A DNA stretch of 64,000 nucleotides, from positions 5,802,157 to 5,866,156 of the forward strand of contig NC_084687.1 of assembly GCF_028389875.1 (NCBI RefSeq), in the 5' to 3' direction. Source of the stretch: Rhea pennata (Eukaryota > Chordata > Aves > Rheiformes > Rheidae). Under the pieces are notes generated by a model. It saw only the letters and a program-made list of their open reading frames with translations. It was not told the DNA's origin and did not search any database. Below are positions 26,250 to 44,493 of this stretch, piece by piece (the first letter of the stretch is position 1; each line of letters begins with the position of its first letter). Position numbers and translations under genes: made by a program.

Positions 26250-26600
26250 CGTTTCTAGGTCACTGCGCGCCGGGATTTATTCTAGGTGCTGCTAAGCCGC
26301 CGCGCGGGGTCCGGCCCCGCGGGGAGGCGGCCGGGGCCGGCAGGGGGCGCTGCGGCTCCGGCGGGGCCGGGCGGCGCCGCGGGAGGCGGCTCCGGGTCGC
26401 GTCCGCGGGCGGTGTCGCGGCTTGGGAAGCCCGAGATCCGCTTTTAAAGCCCCGCGAGTGACGGCTCCGCTGGAGGTGGACGCGATGTTAAGCTGGGCCG
26501 GCGCTGGCTGCTCCCGGGCAGGGAGGAAGCTTTCCAGCTCCCCTGCCGCCGGGGCGGCAGCTCCCGTTCCCGCCCCAGGTGACAGCGGAGTTGCCCCTCG
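26250..26600. promoter_or_regulatory. Isolated CpG island between AVPR1B and FAM72A
   Basis: A compact block packed with CpG stands in a region otherwise almost without it. No known gene starts here in the corresponding human interval as far as I recall. A donor-like CCCCAG/GTGACA occurs on the plus strand at about 26573-26584, so an unannotated (probably non-coding) transcript could start here, though no coding sequence is convincing. It may instead be a CTCF-bound regulatory island. Confidence 0.6.
26334..26352 (+). promoter_or_regulatory. CTCF-like motif
   Basis: The 19 bases GGGCCGGCAGGGGGCGCTG match the classical CTCF consensus TGGCCACCAGGGGGCGCTA at 15 of 19 positions, with the core CAGGGGGCGCT perfect. 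It lies inside the isolated CpG island, unmutated at its CpG. Confidence 0.6.
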
Positions 26601-29600
26601 GTCTGCTACTCCCCTTGCAGACTGGACTGTAGGTGGATGCTGGATGCTGGCAATCGCCTTTGCAGGCCCCGAGGGCGTTGGGATTAGGGACAGGGCTTGC
26701 AGTGTTTTCTCCCTCACTGACAGTACAGTTTAGCAGACAAGCTTATTGCTGGTCTCACAGCTGTTTGAGTGCCTGCACCACTTGATCCCCTCTCTCCTGG
26801 CTTCAGAGATGTCTGGTTACACACAGGTATGCTTGAGTGTGCTGCCTGAAGGCCTCTGATAGCAAAGGAGCTGGTGCTGTGTCCATGCCTAGACAGAGGT
26901 CAGTGATTGCCAGTCTTGACACATGCTGGTCAGCTTGAAGCCAGAGCAGGTGTTAGTTGTCTGTCCTTCTAGAAGATATCTTCTGATCAAGATGCTTAAT
27001 GTTAGCGCAAATCTGTGGCTGTTCATCATAGCCATTCAGATCATCCTACTGAAAGTGCAGAGAGAACTTAGCTCCTTTTGCCTTAAGGTTCTGCTATGTA
27101 GAAGTGAAATTTTCACAGTACAGGCTCTGTAACACAAAGCTGCAAGTCTGAATCTTCTGTTTGAAGGTAAATGCTGCCTGGCTGCTTACCATGGCATTTT
27201 TGTTTTGCTTCTTGGTGAGATTTTCTTGCTAGTCTCTCTTCCCTTGAGTGAGAGAAGGGGAAGATGCATATCCTGTGTCTCTGCTTTCAGTCCACATTGA
27301 GCAGAGGGGGGAGAGTTGCAGGGAGATGGCTACCTCTGTTTTGCAAGAAGTGAGTTAACAACTGACATTCAAGCTTGTAGTGTTGTCTGAAGCCAAAAGC
27401 ATGGGCCCAAAGGTTGTTGCCAGCCCTTCTAAATGAAAGCTATAAACAGCCAAGGTGCAAACTGATGCTAGACAAAAGCTTTGGAGACTTGTGCTTTGGA
27501 CCTTTGAGGTTTTATGTGAGCTGTGGTGCTTGTCTCCTCCCAGTCTGGTACTGAGTGCCAAAGGAAGCAGTGTCTCCTACTGGGTCCATGAACTGTTTGT
27601 GCCCGCAAAGCAGCAGAAGAATATAGACCATGTTTAGGTAGTCTTTATGTGCTTTCTTAATACCTATAGTAATGAATAGAGCTTGAGTTAGCACTCTTCG
27701 CTTAAACATCTGCAAGGGGTGAGTGTGGTGATTTTTTTTTTTCCCCTTGGGGTGCATGAAAAGCTGTGTCATAAATGGATATTGATTATTTTAACTTGGG
27801 TCCACAGATACTAATGCTCAAGACATTTGTTCATAGTCCTTGGGTCAGTTATCACATCACATGCTGATCAAAATATGTCTGATGCCACTGGAGGTCAGGA
27901 TTGCTGGATAAATGTGACTTGGCAAGCAGTGTTACTGCCATTACTTTCACCCTAGTGAATTCCTAGCCAAATCCCTTGCAAATGAGGCAGAGGTCTCTGC
28001 CCTGGGAATGTCTGCTGTGACATTCTTCTGGTCACACATAAGCAGCTGAGCATTTTGGAACTGGTTGGGGAACTTTCACCAGTTTAAGAGATTTGGTTGA
28101 GATTGTTTTGTTTTTGCACATGTGAAATGTCTGGAATTTTTTTCTTGTCTGGCAGGAAGAGAATTACAGTTGGAGAATGTTCATACTAATCTTGCTGTCT
28201 TTGTTTTCATTTCTATCACTACGCTATCCATACATCGGCTTTTCCTTCTTAAATATGACAAGAATAATCTCTTCCCATCCTCCCAGACTGTGAGGAGAAC
28301 TGGCAGTGTTATTTTTGTAGCTGACTGGGCATGCAATATCCAGACAGTGGTGTGCACATTAACCATGCCCGTACAATGCCAAGTTCTCCCCCCAACACAC
28401 ACACACCTTCTGAAGCTTCTGATACAGCTGCTTGCTGGAAAAGGACATGGCAATGAGAATCAGTCATATAAGCAACACTTCTTGCAAGTCAAACAGCAGC
28501 ACTTCTTGCCCCCTGCTGTGTGCCTCAGGAGTGACTCCATGCTTGGCCCTGCATCTTGCAAAACAAATCTGGCATTCTTAGAGCTGATGTTTTTGGCTAG
28601 TTAGAGCTTCTGATAAATGTTGGCACGTCTGATTTATTGTCTGACTCTGTTCCCAAGGAGACCACATACATAGCAGCCTGAGATAAGCAGCTTATAACCT
28701 AAAGGTGAATGGCTTAAAATATTGGTGTCCTTTTCTTGTTTCCATTGATAATGAACTCTTGCTTTTTCCCCTCATCTTTTCACTCTGTTACCAGAGAATA
28801 AATAGTGCTGAGGAACCTGTCTTTTAAACTTGATTGAATTTATAAATTTGGTTGGATTGTTATCACTCCTAATGCAAATTCATTGAGCATAATGCAATGT
28901 TTCTTAGCCTGGGCTAATGAGTTCTTGTGCCAAAATTCAGAGCTGAAAGACTGCAGATCAGGGGAAACATGCATGTGCAGTGCTAATTCCACCCCCAGCC
29001 CTGCTTATTTGTGTCCCTCTGCCTCATGTCTGTAGACACTGCATCTTACCTAGAAAATAGGGCAGTCATCCCTAGGATGATAGGCAGGAAGAATAGGGCA
29101 GGAAGAAAAGCTTGGCAAATGTGAAACACTACTTAAAATGAAACAATTCTTTTTTTTATTATTCATGTTTAAAGATAGGAATAGGAAGGAATCTGATTGT
29201 CTTATGAGGAAACTTGGAAGATAGTGGGGGAGGCAGAAGTATTCCTGTCTGGCTTAAATACTCAGACTGTTACAGGAGCTTTGGAAGCATAGGCTGTCTG
29301 GCAAGATACTGGGATATTCATGCATGGTACAGATAGTCAACTGTCCCTGAGGAGCTGGCCAAGGCAAGGGGACCAGTAAGAGTTAGACCAGCAGTGTGCT
29401 CAAGCATGGCTACAGACATCTTTGGAGTGGCACAAATGTAGTCTTGCTCAGACACCACTTGCTACACAGCCACCCAGTCTTTCCATCAGCTTCTCATATA
29501 CCTTTTCCCTTATACATTCCAGCTGGATCTGTATGTGGGGTCAGCTTGTTAAGGTCAGCACTGGCCTTGTAGGCTGCTTGATAGTCATCAAACCAAGCTG

Positions 29601-32600
29601 GCAAAATGCTTATTTTTCCTCTGCCTTTCTAAAACCCTCCCTGAGGCTGCATCTTGCAAACAGGAAGCCTGGGTCCACCTGGCATCTCTTGCCAGGAATT
29701 ATAATACAGGAAGAGATGTGCATGCTCTATGTACAGAAGCAAGGAAGGCATTGTGAGGAGAAAAAGCAATGCTGTTTCTGTTGTTTGGTCTGGCAATGCA
29801 AGCTACAATTAACTCTGAAGCCATTGGTGCCCAAGTTTTGAATCCCTTAACAGGGACTGGAAGATGATCAAGTGACTTGTGATGAGTGGCAGGTTGTTAT
29901 TCAAGTGCCTGCTACTGTCCAAAAGACTCTAAGCTCTGATATTTGTAGTTGGCTCACAACAAGTGCTGCTCAATTTGTCGAATCTTCTACCAGGGTGGCA
30001 CAAAGGTAAGGAGCAACAGATTCGTGTTATCACTGAAACATTTGTATCCAATTGGAGTGAGGATCTAGTTGGTAAGATAAATGAGTGTCTGACAGTGGCC
30101 ACTACAAGGTGCCTTTAGCTGTGTTTAGATTGATTCAACATCATGCTGCTCAAAGGTGAGCCTGTGTTCTTGCATGTCCTTCTAACCAAATAAGGCCTGT
30201 ACTATCAGAGCTTTCTTTCTCTACACTAGGAGAAAACTATTGCAGCTTTGACATTCTCATGGTCCAAACCATCAACTTAAGACTCTAATATTTTCCCTAT
30301 GCCCACTGATGGATCAAGAAAATAAGTGAGTCTGCAGTGTCTCTAAAACTGTTTAAAACTAGTATAAGTGAAAGGGCCTAGACTTTGTATTGGGTATCCT
30401 AATATTCTGTTATCTTACTGCTTGAATATGTGCTTTTGAAGCCTGTGCTTTGTCCTGGTTTGGGCTCAGATCCCATCTGGCTGAACTGCCCTCTCAGTGT
30501 TTTGGGGCTTCAGCCTCATGCACTGTGTTCTAATTAGGCCAAAGCCTGCCTGCAACACTTGCGTTGCAGCCTGGCATTCTCACAAACTCAAAGCAGCTTG
30601 TTTCACACTTCAATACTGACTGTATGCCATCTTATGCCTCTTCCATTGCCAATGTCTGTTGAAAAAGCTGTCTGGGTATGTTCTGTAAGCATAACTATCC
30701 AGATTCATTCTTGTTGAAGCTTTGTTAGTCTTAAAATTAAGTGTAAACATATGTTTAGCTCTAAGACAGGAATGCTTTTAATAAATGAATAGCTACTGGC
30801 AAAAGCTCCAAAAGGTGTAGACCAAAGGGTGGGTGAGTTTCTTCCTAGTTTTGTCAGTGCCCTTTGGTTCAGAAGTCCCTCTGCTTATCTAAGCATTGCT
30901 GGAGTGTGGCATTGTCTCTTCCTGTTATCTGTCTGCATCCCAGAGCTAATCAGATGACTCTTCTATAATTCTCCTTAGTTTTCCATTGTATATAAAACTG
31001 TCAGATGTGCCTAGAAGACATAGGAGAGTAGAAATGCACCAGTTCACCTTTGGGTTTGAGTCTAAACCATTTAAGATGAGGTTTTCAAAACACTTATTTC
31101 TAGCATTGTCTCTTTTTTGTGGAAAATGCCTATCTCAAAACAGACCATATGCTAGAGTGGGATGAACTAATAAGCCCCTGCCATAGCACAGCAGGGAAGA
31201 ATCCTAATGTGGTTGCATCATACTGGAGTGATGCTGAGTTATTAGCACTTTTCTACAGGAAATGGTCTCTTGCAATTCTCTCACTATGCTCGAGTCTTTC
31301 TATCAGTGTAGCTTTATATCTGCCTGTCCAAACTTCTGTGAACACTGACATGTGGATGGTGGTGTATGAGTGCTATGGTGATAATTTCCCTTGTGTGGTG
31401 TTATCCAGCCACATTAAGCTGTTGGTATTCAGATGACAGTGAAGTATCAGAGATTTTATTTAGCTTAGATTTGACCAGCCATTCCCCCCCAAGCTGCTCT
31501 CCAAAATGTGAGACATGCTCTCAAATGAGAAATCAAGAGTGCAGTAGCTTTGTTAAACTTGTATTGCACATGCAGTATGACAAGAGACACTGCAGACAAC
31601 AAAGCAGCTAAGATGTCCCCCAGCTAAGAGCTGCTTGGAAGTGTTGCTTTGTCAAAGCATAGCATAGTTGTTACCTGATGAGAGGGAATTTTGGGTGGTA
31701 CATCAGGACTGTAGAGACAACTTCACGGGAGCTGTTCAAGGCAGACATCCTGCTTTTCTGTCTTGTCATTGCATACTGCATAAATGAGCAGAACATCTTA
31801 GTTTGTGATAGCTGTATTTAAACAAGTTTGGAATTACCTGTTTTCCCTGTAGGTTTTTCATGTCTACTTGGCTATAGGCTATACCCATGTTGCATTACTA
31901 GATTTCTCTTGTTCTGGTGTACAGTGCAATTCCAGAAACACTGGTTTATAGAAGAATTCTCAACTCTTAAGTACAAAATGACTGATGGTACATGTACTGG
32001 AGGAGCTGAATGTATTCATAGGCTTGCAAAGAAATGTTGGCATAGGAGGGAGAAGGGATCCATTGTTGCAGGAATAACCAAAGCCTGGTTCCCTGTTGCA
32101 GTCTCAGAACTAAAGAGTCTTTTCAGGTTTATGCAGTTCAGACTTTACCTCTGATCTGTTCTGATGGAGCCAACAGTGCATTTCCCTTCCCACCCCTTGG
32201 CTGTCTCTTTTGTTTATAGTGCAAGTTCTTTGAGTCCACAAGTCACTGCTCATACAGTTTCTTGCACAATAGGCTCCTACAGTTGTACTATGCTAGCCCA
32301 TAGACACTTCCTTAATCCAGATAATAAACACCTTTGTGTACTATCTGGGATATATATACTCTCCTTAGGGTATGCTTTCAGAAACCATACAGTCTGCAAA
32401 TGTAATAAAATTTGTTATTTATAGTAATTACTTTGTAAAAATGACCTTTCAGGACATCTTTGTGACTGACAAGACAAGGTATGCCATGCCTTGCATGCTT
32501 GGGAGAAGAGTGGAAAATAAAGACAGCTTAATCATTTGCCTCTTATCATGGCATTTTTCCTCAGGTTCTCTAGGTTCCAGTCCTAGGATAGGTGACCCAT

Positions 32601-35600
32601 TTGTCCCTGACTCAAATGAACTGCATTCCAGACTAGGTAAAGAAAGTAGGACCTTCAAGTTAGACCTTCCTCAATTAACTTATCTGTTTGTGTTGATAGA
32701 GATCACATACTGAATTTCATTACAAAATGATGCTTACCATGGTCTTTGCAGCATGCTCTCTACCTGTCAGCTGCTTTGCATCCTGGAGTTGGCTGTGCTT
32801 CAGTGGTAAAAGGATTCTTAACTGTTTGTAGCTGTAAAGCACTCTGGGATGAATGGTGTTATATAAATGTAAGATTATGATTAGGCATTAATCTATACTG
32901 GAATAATGAAGAACAATAAATGTGCTTTTTCTTCTAGGAAGTAGTATTTGATATGAAGGGGAATCAATTTACTACTGTCTTGTTATGACTCTTCTAATCT
33001 AGCTGAAATTACACATTGCAAACTGTGCACTGCAGAAAGGAAAATAGATGGCCATTGATGGCAGCATGGTTGCATAGGGGCCTGTGACCCAAAGTTATTC
33101 AACCTCAATGGCTTTTTGGAATTACAATTTCAAATGTTTTTTATGTTAAGTCTGTGACCCTGAACCTGCAAGTCTATACTATACAATATCTTATAGCAGC
33201 AGAGCTGTTGTGAATGGGCCTGGCAGATGCATGACAGATGAGTACCTTGTGGCAGACACAATGATATGGGCAGCAAGGCAAATTGCATTAACTTCAACTA
33301 TACTATTAGTGCCAGGAGACTCTGGAAGTCTTGTAACTTTTTTTTTTGACATTGAGTCTAAAACTTGAGACCCTTTGCCTGATGTTCAATCCTATTTGAA
33401 TTAAACTAGACCTGATTAGATTATTGCAGTTTCAATTATTTGCCTTGTGTACCTTAATGAGCAGAAGAGAAAAGCCTTAGGATGTGGTTCCTGTTTTTTG
33501 GCGTTTGGTTTCATTGGTTGCATAGAGAAGATCACAAGCTTTCAGTGTAAAAAGTCCTTAACAAAGATGACAACAGCTATGCAGCTTATCTATATTAGAC
33601 TGACAATACTTCTAGCAGGAAGGGGGATCCTGCTGATCCCTTTCATTCTGGAAGCTATGTTTTAATGTTCACTGTTATTATATCAAATGCCTTGTAACCT
33701 TAACCTCCTAAATGACTTGATCCTGGGGTTGTGATACAACATGCATGTCCTGTATGGTTGGGTTAAAGTACAAAGCACAAAACCAGATCAGTATTTCTGG
33801 TAACCTCCTATCTATTTAATATTATGCCTATCAATTTAAGCCTGTCTTTATGCAAGGTGATCCTTGGAAACTTAAAGGACAGTTAAGGCTGTGTGATCTG
33901 GGAGTAATATTTTACAACAAGCTGCTTATTCTGTTCTTCCCATTTCATATAGAAAGAACAGAAGGAGCCCTAGATGCAATTAGCTTGTTTGGCAACTTTC
34001 AGAAAAGCTGGAACAATACAATGTAAACAAGCATCACCTCTACAACTACTTCATCCTCAAAAAAAAAAAAAAGAGTTGGCTCATTCTTTATTTCAAGCTG
34101 ATGTCTAGTTGAGATGAACTAGCTCATACAGGCCCATGTAATATAGTTTATAGAACTTCCAGTTTGTGCTTTTGCTGCTTATGGTCACAAGAGAATTATT
34201 GATTTGTTGAGAAGAAATTAGTTTTGTATTTCTCCAGAGGTAAGGAGAGCGCTACAGTCAGTCAGTGCTGCCACAGAATTGACTCAGTTATGAAGCTAAG
34301 TTTTGGGAAGCTTAAAAATGACAAGTGCTAAACTTGCAACAAAGTGGAATTATATTATGGGACTTATTCAAAATATTGTTACCTGTACTCTAAGCTTACA
34401 AATTCTGTCACCTTGCTAATGTAATGCTGCAGTCACATGATCTAATTCATACAGCATAGAAAACTACCAGGGTAAGATCTTGTGTTAAGCAAGAGTCAAT
34501 TAACTAGACACCTTTTCAGTTGAGACTGAGATACTGGCAGGCTCTTTACCTAAAAAGAGTGACTGGTCTCTAAAAACAAAATGAGTAGTGAGAGTCTAAT
34601 TATTCAATGAGTTAGTTTCAGTACAAGATGTTTCATTGTTTTGATTATCCAACTGGTATCATTGCACACTTATTACAGCACAGAAAGGTACCTAGTCTGA
34701 AACTCTCATTTAATGAGCAGACATAACACATGGCACATACACACGAAACTACACACATGCACATATACAAATACTTAAATATGGAAGAGGTAGTACCATT
34801 AAGAAATACATAATATACAGTAAAAAAATAACACAATTCAGCCTTTGCCACAGCGCTTCAAAGCAGCACAAGAGGCTAAACCATTTCTTCAGTATCAATC
34901 TGAGTTTAAGAATATATTCTATTACGATTGTAACTTTAATTTTCCAAAGCTAGTCCTTCAAGTGACTAGCTGAGGTGAACATTATTTTGTTCATAAACTA
35001 AACACTATGACTTTAACTCAGATAATCCATTACTTCTACAGGAATCAGGTTGTCTGTATGTTGCACTTCATAAGGCTAGGCATGAACACTGAATATCCAA
35101 CTTCCGGGGTCTTTTCCTCTCTAGGAAGATATCCATTCACATCATTTGAATTCTTTTTGAAGGGATTTCTATCACTTAAGGAAAATACACAACTGGATGG
35201 ATTTTTATTGCTGACATTGAAAACTTAAGCTAAAGGATTACAGTAAAGTTAGGCATTAACTTCAGTATTGAAGGTCCATCAAGAAAAATGAAACTGATCT
35301 CTACTAAAACATGATCACAGAGGTACTGAAAGACAAAGATGGGAAGATGTGGTATGATGGCTCCCCAGTCACCCATTCAGGAGTATCCTAGCATGCCTTA
35401 AATAGTTAAACAACATGCTAACAGCAAGGGATCCAGATCATAGAGCCAAAGCTCCTGTACTTTAAGCCACTTTTTCAGCAGTTCTGTATACTCAAAAGAA
35501 GTTCTAGGCAAGGATCTAGTGATCTCAAGCAAAGTTCCTTTAGAGCATCATGGTTGACTATTAATATTTCTAAGCTGTGTTTATAGTGACTGGAAAATAT

Positions 35601-35900
35601 GGCCACATGAACACTGTTTTAGGGAAGAAAAAGAGTACAAGTAAAAAATATCCACTGTTAAGGCTTCACAGAGAAAACAAACCAGGCTTCAGAATTTCTG
35701 ATCCGGACAGGCAGATGGCATGTACAAAAGAATTGGATCTGACTAGGGAGTGTCTTTGATCAGAATGATACATATGGGCAGGAGCAAGAGCCTAAGAGAC
35801 TACAGTGAAACAGGAAGATATCTCTCTTAGCATTGTTTTCCAGATTACCTGGTTTCCTATATTTTTGAGCTCTGGGTCAGTAGGAAAACAGAAAACAAAG
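26601..35900. other. Gene-free CpG-poor intergenic region and FAM72A 3' flank
   Basis: No coding exon was recognised. Two short stretches (32200-32335 and 32826-32880) resemble tails of ancient CR1/L2-type or SINE elements. A TTTATT at 35204-35209 (AATAAA on the minus strand) is a possible FAM72A polyadenylation signal, giving a 3' UTR of about 750 bases; other signals are possible. An A run lies at 34059-34071. Confidence 0.5.
32826..32880 (+). mobile_element. Ancient L2/L3-tailed SINE or LINE fragment (3' end)
   Basis: The words TGTAAAGCACTCTGGGATGA and GTGTTATATAAATGTAAGAT, followed by AT-rich sequence, match the shared 3' tail of old amniote elements (form: TGTAAAGCRCTTTGGGAT ... RGYGCTATATAAATGYAA). 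This tail is found on L3/CR1-type LINEs and on SINEs such as AmnSINE1. The sequence leading into it (32760-32825) is too diverged to assign. Confidence 0.55.
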
Positions 35901-35959
35901 GAAAACATGCAAAAGAAACAATGCAGTATAACAAGGGAAGACACTGAAGTAAATAACAT

Positions 35960-41000
<5,041 letters not shown>

Positions 41001-41067
41001 ATGACGTCGCCAGCTAAATTCAAAAAGGATAAGGAGATCATAGCTGAATATGATACTCAAGTTAAAG
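41001..41067 (+). CDS. SRGAP2: SRGAP2 first coding exon (partial gene)
   Basis: SRGAP2 is a SLIT-ROBO Rho GTPase-activating protein with F-BAR, RhoGAP and SH3 domains that shapes membrane protrusions, neuronal migration and spine maturation. This 67-base exon encodes MTSPAKFKKDKEIIAEYDTQ plus VK, which to my recollection is identical to the N-terminus of human SRGAP2, and ends in phase 1 at a strong donor (AAAG/GTAGGA, 41067/41068). The expected next exon, beginning EIRAQL within the F-BAR domain, is not in the window, so the intron exceeds 22.9 kb. Paralogues SRGAP1 and SRGAP3 start similarly, but adjacency to FAM72A fixes the identity. Confidence 0.95.
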
Positions 41068-42742
41068 GTAGGAATCGTTTTATTTTCATCTATTTCATTA
41101 CTGCAGTCCTGACTTGCAAATGTAGGAGTTTACAGTAGATATTTGGGTGGGGAAAGGGGAAACCATTTGCAGATTGCCTGGAATTTGCAGGGCTTTCTCA
41201 TAATGCAGTGCCGTATAGGATTTGCAGTGCTTTTTCTCTCCCTCCATGGGGTGGGTTCCTGCTATGGTGTTGCTGTTTTAAGCTATCCCAGTAAGGGATT
41301 TTTTTTACTGAATACAACAAATCTTTGGGATCTGCGTTTGAAGCACAAGAACTGGTTGATTGCTTTTTAATCCTCCTTCTATCATAGAGAATTTTTAAAA
41401 AAATCTGTGTAGTGTCAGAAGTACATATTTCACTTGGTAGGGTGGGGGCCTCTGCTTAGGGTCCTTTTAAAGCGATTTGTGCTAGAAAGTTCCATCTTTC
41501 AGATTTTGTTCTTGGTCAGTCCATAATGTTACTGCCTGCTTTTTTTCTTGAGTATAACACCTGAAGGTTGCATTTTGTGTGTGTGCACATGCATGTATGT
41601 ATATAATTAAATAAAGGTAATGCATCTTGTAACAGTGGTATTCCAATCATCATAAGAAAGGTAATAAGGAGTCAGAGGCATATTTGTAATGATAATGCAA
41701 ATATTCTGCAGAATTCAGTTGGCTGGGTTTCTGAATATCATGTGCCCTGGGTAAAAAAGGCTGGTGAAATGTCTGCATAGCTGCTTATGCTTGCAAAGTT
41801 TTCAAGATGACACTTATTTTCAAAAATAATTATTTCTTGTGTATGGCTTGATCTATTGCTGTTGTTGGAAGGTTATGAGATTTAGTGATTTATCTAATTG
41901 GTTAAAACTTGCTTGGTATGCTCATAGCATGCAAGAAAGATGGCCTTTGGGCAGGGTTGATTGAATTAAATCAATGCGATTAATAAAAAAAAATGGTGAC
42001 TTAAATCTGAGTAGGAAATCTAGATTAAAACTGACAATTAAAACACTGTTTTGCAATTATGTACTTAGCTATTTTTCCTAGTTGTGAGGTTTTGTCTCTG
42101 GCTGCAAGTCATTAAAATATCATTCTACAAACAGATTCTACATTAAGCTTAGTACTGTATTTTGCTACCTAAAAGAAGTTTTGACATTTATATTAAAAAA
42201 AAACTTATTTGAGCAACTATAAAGATTAACAGATGTTTATTTATTTTTTTTTAATTTTAGCATTCTTAAAGCTAGAAATGGAGAACATTGTTTCCTCTTT
42301 ACCATATTAGTTTCTATTCCTATTTCAGGCTGGTTTTGATGGAAATAGGAATTGAAGCCAGTGCTAAATTAGAGGTTTAATATTTTCTTTCATTACTACC
42401 CCTACACAAATGTGGATAATATATAGAAATAAATTTGTAGTCGCACAGTTTGGATTTAAGACAAAGAAATACTGATTACAGCTAGTGATTTGGGCACAAT
42501 AACACAAACCAAGATTTTAGAATTAGTGGAGCTTACCTTCTTACCTCTCTTTTTTCATGTATTAGAGGAGGAAAAACTCCCCTTTCTGTAAAGTGACCAA
42601 CAAGATGAGTAAAACTGAAGTGCGCCTTCCCTGTTTGGAGAGAGGCTCTTGCTGCCTAAACTTAGTTTACCACTTAAGGTACTTATGTAGAGGACTTGTC
42701 ATTTCAGCCTGTGAACAAGGGCCCTAAAACAAGCTGCTGTAG

Positions 42743-42779
42743 TGGTGTGTGTATGTATATATATATATATATATATATA
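42743..42779. repeat. (GT)n(AT)n microsatellite
   Basis: A short GTGTGT run grades into about thirteen AT dinucleotides, ending at 42779. Simple repeat in the SRGAP2 intron. Confidence 0.9.
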
Positions 42780-43950
42780 GTATTTTTGTCTTACAAATTA
42801 TTTCTATCTGAAGTTGGATCAGTTTAAGAATAATGAATTGTCTTTAAATAGACCACTAGAAGCTGTGAGAAATGTGTTTCCTTCCTGAATTAGTTGTAAA
42901 GGTAGCTTTAAGTTTCTGGCATGATATTCAAACTTCTTGTACTTTAGCTCTGTCTGTAAACATCCCCTGGCACGCACACTGGCCACGAGGGATCCTATGA
43001 AGATTAATTCGATGGTGTCAGGGAACCCTTGTGCTGGAGACCGTAGAAACTGGTATTTTAAATCACTTGGCCTGCAGAAATGAGGTGCTGATTGATTTGG
43101 TGCCCTTTCCACGAGAGGGAGATATAGATGGGCTTTAACATTTCAAAGAGATGCGTGAAGGCGCGGTATCAATCATCCCCCCTTCTTCCTCGTCTCCTTC
43201 AGTTCCTTGCAAAATCCCAGGATGAAGCATCTTTTCTCCACCTGGCTTCGCCACCGCATTGTGCTGCTTTCTGTACAACGGAGATCTTCAGCAGTCTTAA
43301 ATTCCAAGCTCTGGGGAGAGCCTTATAATAAGCTCTTCTTTAAATTTCATGAAACTTACTTACTTACCGTCTTATAAGTTGGGCAGTGATTTGGCAGTGT
43401 CAGAGTGGAAACTCTACTGGGAAATTCTTGTGAGCAGTAAGACCTCTTGCGCCTGTGGCGGGTATGCTGGTCTTGCCGCAGCGCTAGTACGACAGCGGGA
43501 AGATGAAGATGGTACTAAAGAAACCCTTAAAAGCCATGCTGAAATCCAGAGATCTGATACTGCCCAGTCATTCCTGTGGACCTTACGCAACAAATGTGTA
43601 ATACCAAATTTTAGTGTCCTGATCAAGTTCTAACTCTGACATCAGGAACGGTTTAGGAATGATGTTACCTCTGATTATGGGTATTCGTTTGCTTTCTGCT
43701 GTATTTTGTAGTGATGCCACGAAGTGATCGTTGTGGGAGTGAGATGAATCAGGTGCTGGTATGTTGTATAAATTGTAACATATCATTTGTTGCTTTCAGA
43801 TTCAGAAATTCTTTTTTTTTTTTTTTTTAATTGGCATTTAGAAACAATTCCCATTCTTTGCTGCGCTCCATTCAGAGGTAAAACTTTGGAAGCTGCATCT
43901 AGAGACTTCAGTTAAAACAATCCACAGATTTGTGTTCAGGCACTTTAACT

Positions 43951-44456
43951 TCACGGAATCACAGAGCGGTTGAGGTTGGCAGGGACCTCTGGAGATTGTC
44001 CAGTCCAACCCCCCTGCTCGAGCAGGGTCACCTAAAGCACGTTGCCCAGGATCCCATACAAGCAAGTTTTGAATATTTCTAGAGGAGGAGACTGCACAGC
44101 CTCTCTGGGCAACTTGTCCCGGTGCTCTGTCACTCTCTCAGTAAAGAAGTTCTTCCTCATATTCAGATGAAACTTTCTGTGTTTCAGTTTGTGCCCGCTG
44201 CCTCGTGTCCTGTCGCTGGGCAATACTGAAAAGAGTCTGGCCCCGTCCCCTTGACATCCTCCCTTCAGATACTGGGACACATTGAGATCCCCTCAGCCTT
44301 CCCTTCTCCAGGCTAAACAGGCCCAGGTCTCACAGCCTTTCCTCATGAGAGATGCTCCCGTCCCATCATCTTCGTAGTCCTATGCCAGACTCTCTCAGTA
44401 GTTCCATGTCTCTTTTGTACTGTGGACCCTAGAATTGGACACAGTAGCCCAGAATT
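43951..44456 (-). mobile_element. CR1 LINE fragment, 5'-truncated
   Basis: About 500 bases match the 3' portion of avian CR1 read on the minus strand. The plus strand starts GGAATCACAGAG...GAGGTTGGCAGGGACCTCT, the reverse complement of the CR1 3' end with its ATTCTRTG-type terminal repeats. Landmarks follow in the usual order: CAGTCCAACCCCCCTGCTCG, CTCTGGGCAACTTGTCCC, AGTAAAGAAGTTCTTCCTCA, CTTCTCCAGGCTAAACAGGC and CATGTCTCTTTTGTACTGTG. The 5' end (right side) is truncated, as is normal for CR1. No reverse transcriptase coding remains. Its moderate divergence from the consensus I remember suggests an old copy. Confidence 0.93.
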
Positions 44457-44460
44457 GGAA

Positions 44461-44493
44461 ACAGTAAATAACAATAATAATAATAATAATATA
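44461..44493. repeat. (AAT)n microsatellite next to the CR1 piece
   Basis: About eight ATA/AAT triplets directly follow the truncated 5' side of the CR1 fragment. Simple repeat. Confidence 0.85.

Noticed and set aside
26422-26733. A 103-residue frame in the isolated CpG island
   Set aside because: No recognisable domain, and low-complexity Ala/Pro/Ser composition. It could belong to an untranslated transcript but is not supported as a protein.
28122-28604. A 160-residue plus-strand frame in the intergenic block
   Set aside because: No similarity to known proteins, no splice partners, and ordinary intergenic base composition.
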